Source: Stentor coeruleus
Lineage: Eukaryota; Ciliophora; Heterotrichea; Heterotrichida; Stentoridae
Reading direction: 5' to 3'
NCBI GenBank assembly: GCA_001970955.1
Contig: MPUH01000723.1
Location: forward strand, 1 to 38,225
DNA: 38,225 nt
Positions 29,070-38,035 of the stretch are shown here, one piece after another. The notes beneath the pieces were generated by a model. It did not search any database and was not told where the DNA came from. It saw only the letters and a program-made list of their open reading frames with translations. Within the stretch, counting starts at the first letter, position 1; each line of letters begins with the position of its first letter. Both the position numbers and the translations under genes were made by a program.

Positions 29070-31029
29070 TTAAGTGTTAGCTGTGATCTCTGGGTGGTTG
29101 CATCCAGGAATTCTAATTTCAGAAGGTTTAAATGATTTGACATGAATAATTTTTTTTGTTATAGTATCATAAACTCTTACTGTATTAAATTTACAAACTT
29201 CATAAATCATACAAGCTTATTATTAAATACTCTCTGAATTTGAAATACCTAAATAAATAATACTGGCTAAATCTTAAATACCATCTATATAAAAATTACC
29301 TGAATACTAACTACTTTCTATATAAAAAATACCTGAATAACAAATACTTCCTTCTTATAAAATACCTTAATAACCAATACGTTCTTTTTAAAAAATACGA
29401 ACTTAATAAAAGATACTCACTAAATATAAACTACCTTCATAAAATTTACAATCTCAATAAAAAATACTATCAAAAAAATTTGGAAGAAAGACTGTATTTA
29501 TTTTACCTGAATACAAAATACCATTGAATAAACTGAAGGCTTTATAGAAACTACCTTATTATAAAATACTCACTAATTAAACTTTACCTATATGTGAAAT
29601 ACAATCTTTATAGTAAATACGGACTGATTGAATATTACCTATATAAAAAATACAATCTTAATAAAGTATACCTTTTATAGAAAATACATGCTGAATAAAA
29701 TATACCTAAATAGTCAAATACAGACTAATATAGGTTTTACCTGAATTTAATAAAGCTATATTATAGTTACTTTCTTTATAAAATATTACCTGAAACATCT
29801 AAATAATAAATACAGCCTATATTGATTATACCTGTATATATAAATACTTTCTGATTTAGAAAATACCTTTATTAAGATTACCTTAATAGAAAATACCTAT
29901 AATAATTTATACCTTCTGTATATTGTATACCTATATATGAGGTACTTACTATATTTTCAATACCTATATAAATATTACTAACTGTATGTTTAATACCTTA
30001 ATAAAATATACACCCTGAATTATAAATACCTATGCTTGTATTTACATGCTATATATATCTTACCTGTGTAATTTATACAGTCTTCATATAAAATACCTAC
30101 TATTTAATCATACCTTTTTAGTAATTACAATCTGCTTTAAAGTTACAAACATATAAAAACTTTCCATTATCTGACCAAATAATTGATTTGATTACTATTG
30201 ATTCTGAGGAAATAAAATTCTTGTTAAAACATTCATAACCGCTATTTACTAGAAAACAAACTTTTCTGCCTTTACTCAAAGCATTAAACCCAACTACATT
30301 TAAAATACCATTAGTAAAATTCATATCAAAATCTATTTCTAGGGTTCTTGAATTTGTATTTTCTTGTTTAAAGTCGTCAGATCTTAATAACCTTTACATA
30401 ATTTTATCTTTAATCTCTTTGCTTTCCTGTTTAAAATCATTGGTATTTTTATCTAAATTAGCGAATTCTTTGCTTTTTAAGTCAATTTCAGTTTTTTTCT
30501 TATTAAAAATATCATTTAAATCGTTGAGTTTGAAAAGCTTATCCATTTCTTTCTGATCATTTAGAGTTAATGAGCCCCTTCTATCTTCTTTTATGTTCAA
30601 ATTATATTTGCTTAAATTTAAAATCCTATTGATATTCAAGATAAAAATACTCCGGTCTTGATTAAGTATTTTGATATTATTTGCCCAAGAAACTATTTGA
30701 TCATATGGATTGTTAGACTCATTGTCAAGAAGGGATCTGATATCTTTTTTCCAGTTTTTGATAATGATAAAGTTTTTATTAAGACAATTTCTAACATCGT
30801 CGATTAGTATTTTACCTAGTGCGATACAGTCTAATCCAATTTTATCTAAGACATTTTCAATACTTTTGGCTTTAGCATTAAGATAGAAATCTTTCATATA
30901 CTTTGCCGTACAATTCATTTGAGTAGAATGAGTTTTGATATGATCATCACATAGTTTCGGTCCACTTGAACATGAACAGATCCAAAAGGCATCCTTTAAG
31001 CATCCAGATTCATAACAATTGCAATCCAT
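29070..31029 (-). CDS. B-box/coiled-coil/propeller-like protein with about 54 mini-introns
   Basis: Exon 1 (31029-30398) encodes a Cys/His cluster (C5, C10, C18, C20, C27, H30, H34) of B-box type and a coiled coil (about 45-205). A 15-nt intron (30397-30383) removes the only stop and leads to exon 2 (30382-30129) with beta-propeller-like strands (SIIWSDNGKFLYVCNF). Then about 53 consecutive 15-16-nt intron-like units (30128-29180) are separated by 3-nt microexons. The terminal exon (29179-29070) encodes LRVYDTITKKIIHV and ends in TAA. Exon lengths sum to 632+254+144+110 = 1140 nt, i.e. 379 codons plus stop, with no internal stop. Function is unknown. The propeller is shorter than a full WD domain, so decay is possible. 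Exons 1-2 are secure; the array exons are predicted. Confidence 0.65.
29180..30128 (-). repeat. Tandem array of about 53 mini-introns (15-16 nt) with 3-nt microexons
   Basis: Read on the minus strand from 30128, the 949 nt divide completely into 44 units of 15 nt, 8 of 16 nt, one ambiguous unit of 14 or 17 nt, and 144 nt of intervening sequence: 26 triplets plus pieces of 9, 15, 18 and 24 nt. Every unit starts GTA and ends AG, and every 15-nt unit has A at position 10, the same layout as the SEPSECS intron. Examples are GTATTTTTTATATAG, GTAATCTTAATAAAG and GTATTAAACATACAG. The units differ in sequence, so this is not a simple satellite; what is conserved is the intron grammar. At 22 junctions two units abut with no exon between them. 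Splicing of all units leaves an open frame. Confidence 0.85.
30383..30397 (-). other. 15-nt intron in the B-box gene
   Basis: On the minus strand GTAAAGGTTATTAAG contains the in-frame TAA that otherwise ends the first ORF at 30394. It has GT-AG ends and A at position 10. Removal joins two ORFs that are already in the same frame. Confidence 0.85.
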
Positions 31030-31219
31030 AATATTTTATAAAACCTAAAGACTATTAATTTATACTAAACTATAAATATATATTATCATATGAGTTTATT
31101 GTAAAAATAATCATAATAAATTTAAGTTTTTAAATCAACTACTCTTATATTCTATATTCTCTATAAAAATCATGGATTAAGTGCAAAAAAAAAAAAATTT
31201 TTACAATAGTCTAAAGAAA

Positions 31220-31490
31220 AAAATCAATAAACTATATCAAAGCATTTCTTTTATCAACATATCAAACTTTTAATATATTTTAAAATAAATAGTATATTAA
31301 GAATATTTGTATATTATATTTAGAATATTTGTATATTATAGCTTATATAAAAATCTATCTCAATAAACTCTAAACTTTTTCAGTTTTTATTTTCTGTCAA
31401 CCTAATAAACTTTTCCAATATTTCAACAAAAACTATAGCATAAGCTAAACAGCACATAAACCAAAAATAAATAAAAAAAACACGATTTTT
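31220..31490 (+). repeat. Dispersed repeat R1, copy A (about 250 nt, diverged)
   Basis: This aligns with 35137-35387 in the same orientation, sharing stretches such as CTTATATAAAAATCTATCT, AACCTAATAAACT and ACAAAAACTATAGCATAAGC separated by small differences and indels. By eye it is clearly homologous but not recent. It lies upstream of the B-box gene. Confidence 0.8.
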
Positions 31491-31870
31491 CATTATCTAA
31501 AAATCTAAAAAAAATATTCAATTGTAATATATTATTTTCATTGCTGAAAATACATAATTTATTAAGAGTTACTTGTCATTTATTAAATTTAGTTTAGATA
31601 CTAAGTAAGGTATTTATAACTAATGTGAGTTGTAATTTTGAATTACTTATTTTGAAGTGAGCTGCTTTAATTAACATAAAATCATATATTTATATGAGTA
31701 GTTTGGCTTTAAAAGAACCTCAGTTATAAAAAGTCTTTATTTATTTGAAAAGTTTTATGGAATGAAGAATTTGAAAAAACACTTAGAGAAAACCACGAAA
31801 ACAAGAAATAATCAAGATCGACAGAGAAATAAAAAAATTATCACGAAAATATACTATAAAAGAAGAAAAT

Positions 31871-31918
31871 TAACAAGGGCTGGACAATAGTTAAGCGATA
31901 ATTCCTAACTAATACTAA
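31871..31918 (+). repeat. Dispersed repeat R2, copy A (48 nt)
   Basis: 48 nt beginning TAACAAGGGCTGGACAATAG, identical to 34046-34093 except for one T/C difference. Too short and too conserved to be chance in such AT-rich DNA. Confidence 0.88.
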
Positions 31919-32388
31919 AAAATAATTATTTGTATATTAAATATATTCATAAATAGACAAGCATATTTTTATATGATGAAAATTTACTTTAAGTATATTT
32001 AGAGTTATTAATTCACGAGGATATGCAGAGTAAATTGCATAAAGTATAAGAAATAATAGATATTTGTATTTTTGTAAATATATATAAGTGTCTATGGTAT
32101 ATTTATTTAAAAAGCTTTTCAGGAAATAATTCTTAAGTACTTAGGAATGACTTTTAATTTGATTTTTGGCATTTGTCTAATGCTAGGATATACAAATATA
32201 TGATTAAATAAACTTAGCATTCAATTGTATACTAAAAAGTATACTATTACGGATCAATAAAAATATACATATTTTCTTATAAAATGTATTAAAAAATCCT
32301 TAGTCCCATAGCTAAGTTTTATAAACCTTTTAGCAGGCATTAGCATCAACTTATATATAAAATTAATTTAGAAAAATGGGGCATATAA

Positions 32389-33706
32389 ATGGAACAATTT
32401 TATACGAATCAAATAAAATCGATTGATTCATTAAAAGACCGTTTGTTTGAATTGATCTACGGTATTGAAAACCCAATTGAATTGAGGCATAACATAAAAC
32501 AAGTGATCTTTGAATTTCTTGACCTTAATAATATCCCAAAATGGGCTCTTTCAAGTGCTACAGATCATTTTATTGATAACATTACTCAATAATATTGATG
32601 GGCTTTATAGTTTTATAATTATAATATTTGATGGGATCATTGATAAATTTGAAATTTATAATCACCAAAATAAAGTATTAAATCAAGAAATAAAAACTTT
32701 TATCGAATTAGCCAAAATGAAGCACCTGTTTTTACAATTAAATCAAGAAAGCTTTCTGTTAGTTTATAACAATATTAGACATGATGATATTTTTGTAATA
32801 AACTTTTATTGTTTTTGTTTAGAAAAAAATGATACACTTATGTTAGATAGAAATCATAAAATTAAAAATTATCTGAACAAAGAATTGATTCAATACTTAA
32901 AAAATTTTTTTGTTAATTTTAAAAACTTTGAGAATTTAAGACCTGAAAAAAAAGCGTATTTAAAATCATTCATCCTTTCAGTAATTAATGGTTCTGTAGA
33001 TTTAGATTTTATAGAATATATTATCGATGAAGATTTTACACCTTTATCAGATAGAGATATAAAGATTTTTAAGACGATTATCAATACAAGAGTTTGTAAG
33101 CAAGCTTTTCAAATTTTCATTGAGGATACTTTAAAATTAGGAAACGGGCCTTTTAAAACAGTTGAAGAAGGTATAAATATGCTAAACTATACATTTGATC
33201 ATGTTGCTAGAAATTCAACAATTTTTTTCGCAGTCTTACCCAATTTAAGGCATGCATTTAGTACTTGCGAATTCATTTTCATATCAAATGCTTACTATTA
33301 CAAAAAAAAGTGTGCCATGAATGATACAATAAAGTTGTTATGCTTACTCCATGAAGTTAGCCATATATATAAAAGAATATATCCTGGGCAAAGCATAGCA
33401 AACAAGTCACCATCTTCTCAAATTTGGGTTCAAGGAAACCTTAAAGAAGGCTTAGAGGATGGATATAGGTTTGAATCAATCTTATTACCTCAGCCATTTA
33501 TTAGACTTTATATTACAAGTGCAAAATATTTAATGAATATTGATTCATGGAATACAGATTTGGATAACTTTAAAAATAACTTGACAAATATTTCAAGCGA
33601 TGCTCAAATTGATGGAAATACACCTTACGTCCTTTTTAGGGATCATGGGTATGTTTTAGGGGATTATTGCTATAATCTTATGCAAGCCTTAGGTAGAAAT
33701 CATTAG
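32389..33706 (+). CDS. Putative HExxH metallopeptidase-like protein, frameshifted
   Basis: Two plus-strand frames overlap: 32389-32592 (67 codons) and 32510-33706 (398 codons, one frame on). A +1 shift near 32560-32592 would join them, but I find no 15- or 16-nt GT-AG intron that does so. The long frame contains LLCLLHEVSHIYKRI, an HExxH zinc-binding motif at 33350-33364, and a downstream acidic helix (KEGLEDGYRFE) that could supply a third ligand, as in gluzincins. No family is recognised. It may be a disrupted gene, hold a one-base error, or use an unrecognised intron. It lies in the low-skew island between copies of two dispersed repeats. Confidence 0.6.
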
Positions 33707-34033
33707 TTTAAGTAATTTCTTTTATCTCTTAATTGATTATAAAAGTATAAAATATTTAGTCATCTATGGCCAAGATAGTCGTAAACAAGACCATAATTGC
33801 CAAATATTTACAATATGAACTATTTGTTTATAAAGTGGATTTATTATAGTTTGATCAGCATTTTTTAAATGCTGAAATGCAAAAATTCTAAGAGGACTTT
33901 AAATATCAGGACCTCGCTTCTAAACAAACAAACTTAAATGATGCTCTTTATACTTCTATCAGTTATCTCTAATAAGAACACTTTTTTGTGTTCACAAGCT
34001 GAACCACCTACAATGCAAATACCTTAAACTAAA

Positions 34034-34108
34034 TAACCTCAACTGTAACAAGGGCTGGACAATAGTCAAGCGATAATTCCTAACTAATACTAATTAACCT
34101 CAACTGTA
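34034..34108 (+). repeat. Repeat R2 copy B flanked by 14-nt direct repeats
   Basis: R2 copy B (34046-34093) is bracketed by identical TAACCTCAACTGTA at 34034-34047 and 34095-34108. This arrangement fits insertion of a roughly 47-nt element with target duplication, or a 61-nt tandem duplication. Copy A lacks the bracketing repeat. Confidence 0.8.
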
Positions 34109-34890
34109 CTTGCGCGTTTCAAACTTAGATTTTTCAATTTAAATATATATATCAGATTTTTCTATAATTTCATAATAATCTTTGAGTATTTCTTCAGCAA
34201 TACCTCTAAATATTTATAATAAGCCGCAAAGCATTTGGGCTGAAACCAACTAAGCTGATTGCACAATTTACTCCAGTTTTTTTCTGCCATAAGCAACTAA
34301 GACGCAATATTTGATTGAAGAAAATAATTTTTCTGATATTAACACTTTTTTGCAAATAGAATCCGAATATATATTTCTTTTAAGTTTGGACTTAAATTCA
34401 CAAATTTTCAGCATTTAAGGAGGGATCTCTTTTATCTAAACATCTAAAGAACTCTCATATTTTTGCATTTCAGCATTTAAAAATTTGAATTAAACTTTAA
34501 TAAAATCATAAAAGGCATAAATCATTTTTGTTTTATTATTATTTTTAAGGGAAGATATAATTTATATTTCCTTAAATATATATTGCAAAACTTTCGTAAG
34601 CTAAGAGGTGTTATAAAAATTGATTGATCAAATAAATTCTATAATTTTTCATATGTGTACAAAACTGCTACATGAAAAAAATGTTTTTTTGTTAAATCTT
34701 TATAAAAAATGAAATTTTGAATTCATCTTTTCTTTAATTTATATCTTTGAAAGAAATTGATTAAAAATAGACAACCTGGCTTGGCTATTATTTGATTATA
34801 TATTAAATATTTTTTAAGGTTGAATTTAAATATGCTAAATAATAATATCAGTTCCTAGCATATTGCGCATTAGACGATTTTCACTTTTGC

Positions 34891-35015
34891 AAGCGAAAAT
34901 AAGCTGAAGTATAAAGCTTGGTATCTTTTTAAGTTTGAAAGAATATAAAAAGAAGCGAAAATAAGCTGAAGTATAAAGCTTGGTATCTTTTTAAGTTTGA
35001 AAGAATATAAAAAAG
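34891..35015. repeat. Tandem duplication, 2 x about 62 nt
   Basis: Copies at 34891-34952 and 34953-35015 begin AAGCGAAAATAAGCTGAAGT and differ by one base of A-run length. An imperfect hairpin (ATTTTC...GAAAAT, near 34877-34900) precedes the first copy. Confidence 0.92.
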
Positions 35016-35136
35016 TTAAAGAAAGTGCTTTTATTATAAAAATTTAAATCCAAAATGATATCCATAGCATATTTAATAAAAGATGATGAAAATGAAGGAA
35101 TGATGATAACTAACTGATTCGAAGAAACTCTATTAT

Positions 35137-35387
35137 AAAATCAATAATAATCATATATCAAAATATTCCTTTTATCAAAATATCAAACTTTTCATATATC
35201 TTAACAAAAAAAGTTAGCATATTAACAATATTGATGTAATTATAACTTATATAAAAATCTATCTTAATCAAACTTTTTTCAGCTATTTATTTCTGTTAAC
35301 CTAATAAACTATTCCGATATTTTAACAAAAACTATAGCATAAGCTAAAAACACCAAAACCCAAAAATAAATAAAAAAAAAGATTTTA
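35137..35387 (+). repeat. Dispersed repeat R1, copy B
   Basis: Diverged partner of 31220-31490 in the same orientation, sharing the same ordered blocks. It is not adjacent to a recognisable gene. Confidence 0.8.
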
Positions 35388-36106
35388 TTATCATAAAACA
35401 TAGTTTTCATAGCTAAAAATGCTTTAATTTTATATATCTTAAACCCAAATAATCTTATTCTATTATATACTCTTTATTATAATATATAAAAAATTGTCCC
35501 TATTATTATTTACAAGTCTTAAACTCAATAGCTCCTTGTTTTTTTTAGTATCCTTAGGTATTTATTAATAATTAAATATAAAAACTTATTCTTAAGCTAC
35601 ATTAACTCAAAGTACTTATAAATATTTAATACAACTAAAGCTTAAAGATCTAAACATTTATTGATATGAAAACCTAAAAAACATCATAAGATTATTACAA
35701 AAGCAAACTTATCAAATTCATATCATACTAAACAACATATCAAAATTAACACAAATAATTTAATATACCCAAATATCATAAGTAGCACAACCCCATCCCT
35801 TTTTCAAACACTACTTCTTTTTCTAACATCAGCAAACATTCTTCATAAATATCGAATTAAAATTTCAATCTCTTTAACCCTTTTCCTAAATAATCAAACT
35901 TAATTTATACCTTCCAACATATATTTCACTTTTTCTTAATCTTAATCATAACTATCTAAAACCCAAACTAAAAATTTTTACGTCTAATTTCCTAAACCAT
36001 TTCCACTTTTCTTATCAAAATATTATCTTTTCTATCAATAGCCTAATATGCTAATAACAAGATTTACCATTATAAAAAACTTGAAATAACTTAACTTAAA
36101 AAATTA

Positions 36107-36160
36107 ATTAAAGTGCAGCAAATAGATCAAATTTTCCGAATTAAAGTGCAGCAAATAGAT
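36107..36160 (+). repeat. Short direct repeat upstream of the 36218 gene
   Basis: The 21-nt word beginning ATTAAAGTGCAGCAAATAGA occurs at 36107-36127 and 36140-36160, a 33-nt spacing, ending 58 nt before the ATG. It is G-containing in an otherwise G-free leader, so it stands out and could be a regulatory element. Confidence 0.7.
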
Positions 36161-36217
36161 TAAAATCCTCTAAAAAACCTTAAACCAAACACCAGATAAT
36201 AGATTATTATTGTAAAA

Positions 36218-38035
36218 ATGATAGGAAAAATAGACACCACTAAACTCTCTGAGATTAGTGAGCTCAAAGAAGCTGTCAAAGACTACAAAATCGCATTAAA
36301 ACACGCAAAATCTTTACAGAGCCTAAAAAAATGTTATCAAAGCTATAAAAATCAGCAAAAAATCCGTGCTGGCAAAAATCAAGAAAAACTATGTAGTAAA
36401 ATCTCTAACTTAATACATTCTGACTTGAAAACTATAGACGACTTTCAATTTTTCCCTATGCTTATATCTTTAAAACAATATAAAATCCCTTTACGTATTC
36501 CTTTAACCTTATATTGTTCAGGCAAAGAATACCACTTAATAAAAAGTGAGAGCTTTGTTAATGTAAAATCAGGTCCTGAAACTGTTGGGAAATTTTTAAA
36601 AGACTTACCTGGTATTTCTTGTTTGCCTATATGTTTGTTTAAACCACAAGATGGAAAAATCAAGTTATTTTGCAATCTTTCTATGTTAAGAAACTTTATT
36701 TATGATCATTCTTCGGATAAAGGGTATTACCAGCATTTTGTTCATCCAATAGGTGCAAATGCTTCAGTACTTGTTGCTCATGCTAAATTGAATTCTTATA
36801 CAACGTCTTATGTTGTAAAAAACAATATTGAAATCCCAAAAAAGGACCGAGTACTTTTCGAAAAACAGAAATCACTGATCTCGAACTCAGGGTGCGACAA
36901 AATCATATCAGTTTTTCTCCAGGACAGTATTTCCAAGCACGAACTTATACCAAAAGTAACCCGCCAGTTAACTTTTGAATTCCCAACCCTTGATAGTTCA
37001 TCAGTGTCCCATCTAGACTACCCTCCCCAAATAAAAAACCAGAAATTCCGCAATCTGATTCAAAGAATCCAAACAATAGACCATTATCGTAACACTTATG
37101 GTGGCACATCCCCTCATTTTTCTCAGAATTTAAACGAAATCTACCTAGTAAACCTAAGAAAAATCAACCTCCTCTCAGCTTATCTTTTAAAAGCAACAGT
37201 GCCAAGTATAGAAAAAATGACTAAAACTTTATATAATTTAATATCAGAATACATACGCAAAGAGTACTTCAGAGAAATATTAGAAATAACGTTAATTTAT
37301 ATAAAAGAAAAAGATAAAGGATGGACTTTTTTAGGTGTTGATAAAATAAAATGCTCAAAATCTCCAGAATTTGAAGAAGTTGAGATGAATTTACCATTAA
37401 AAGATCGCCCATCTAGTATTTTTATTCATGATTTTAGTGTGATTTTAAATGCTTCTATTATAAATAATGCTGATATAAGCCCTGAGAAATCAGATAATGA
37501 TGAAGAAGTTATAAAAGTTAGACAATTCAAACATTTAAAAGCCAAGTCATGTTTTCAGACACATAATTTTGATAACCCTATAAACCTTGATGATAAAATT
37601 ACTAAACAAATTAATAATGCGGTTTTTAATTGTGATACTATGAAATTTAAAGCTAGGATGGCGAAATTTGGAGGGAAAACTTTGGATAAAAAATATGAGG
37701 CTTTAAAATTTTGGAAAGAATTTTCAGTTAAAGTTCAAAAAGGGATTGTTAGAGGTTCAATTGGCAGATATTTTGTTGGGTTTACTAATGAAAAATTTTA
37801 TTCTGTTAGCAGATATTTTTTTAAAGTTTTTTCTTCTGATATTGATATTAGGACTAAGAAGAAACTTAAGGATGTGCATAGAGAGATTATGATTAGTGAT
37901 GAAGATTTTGATGAGATGAAAAAAATTTATATGAATGCTTTGGAGGATTTTAATATTGAAGATGAAGATATGAAGTTTATTGCTATGAGTTTTGAAAGCA
38001 TCAGATATTTGATTGTAAGTGAGGATAATTATTAA
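36218..38035 (+). CDS. Large protein with possible globin-like C-terminal domain
   Basis: A 605-aa single ORF. Residues 1-75 are helical and Lys-rich. The middle (about 75-430) is mixed alpha/beta and unrecognised, including SAYLLKATVPSIEKMTKTLY. About 490-605 resemble a truncated-haemoglobin fold: FYSVSRYFFKVFSSDID, then KLKDVHREIMISDEDFDEMK, where the His could be the proximal ligand, and a closing helix FESIRYLIVS. That resemblance is by pattern only. The gene shows the strongest internal composition gradient: 33 C/23 G in 36241-36420 against 3 C/29 G in 37861-37980. It ends in TAA. Confidence 0.8.
   Translation: MIGKIDTTKLSEISELKEAVKDYKIALKHAKSLQSLKKCYQSYKNQQKIRAGKNQEKLCSKISNLIHSDLKTIDDFQFFPMLISLKQYKIPLRIPLTLYCSGKEYHLIKSESFVNVKSGPETVGKFLKDLPGISCLPICLFKPQDGKIKLFCNLSMLRNFIYDHSSDKGYYQHFVHPIGANASVLVAHAKLNSYTTSYVVKNNIEIPKKDRVLFEKQKSLISNSGCDKIISVFLQDSISKHELIPKVTRQLTFEFPTLDSSSVSHLDYPPQIKNQKFRNLIQRIQTIDHYRNTYGGTSPHFSQNLNEIYLVNLRKINLLSAYLLKATVPSIEKMTKTLYNLISEYIRKEYFREILEITLIYIKEKDKGWTFLGVDKIKCSKSPEFEEVEMNLPLKDRPSSIFIHDFSVILNASIINNADISPEKSDNDEEVIKVRQFKHLKAKSCFQTHNFDNPINLDDKITKQINNAVFNCDTMKFKARMAKFGGKTLDKKYEALKFWKEFSVKVQKGIVRGSIGRYFVGFTNEKFYSVSRYFFKVFSSDIDIRTKKKLKDVHREIMISDEDFDEMKKIYMNALEDFNIEDEDMKFIAMSFESIRYLIVSEDNY

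Larger units (their letters stand above)
31030..32388. other. Repeat-bearing spacer upstream of the metallopeptidase-like gene
   Basis: 1.36 kb with little strand skew. It holds the first copies of two dispersed repeats (31220-31490 and 31871-31918). No ORF is convincing under the standard code. Confidence 0.45.
33707..36217. other. Repeat-rich spacer, 2.5 kb
   Basis: No supported gene. It holds second copies of dispersed repeats R2 (34046-34093) and R1 (35137-35387), a 62-nt tandem duplication (34891-35015), and a 33-nt-period repeat just upstream of 36218. From about 35700 it becomes C-rich and G-poor, the usual 5' flank of a plus gene. Confidence 0.5.

Noticed and set aside
29180-30128. 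Interpretation of the array as an ordinary A/T minisatellite
   Set aside because: Unit sequences are not homologous to each other beyond GTA, A10 and AG; spacers vary yet stay in multiples of three; a simple satellite would not show this.
31740-32388. Reading upstream of 32389 as one long frame with TAA/TAG as Gln
   Set aside because: TAA/TAG frequency equals that expected by chance at this base composition, and every neighbouring gene uses these codons as stops.
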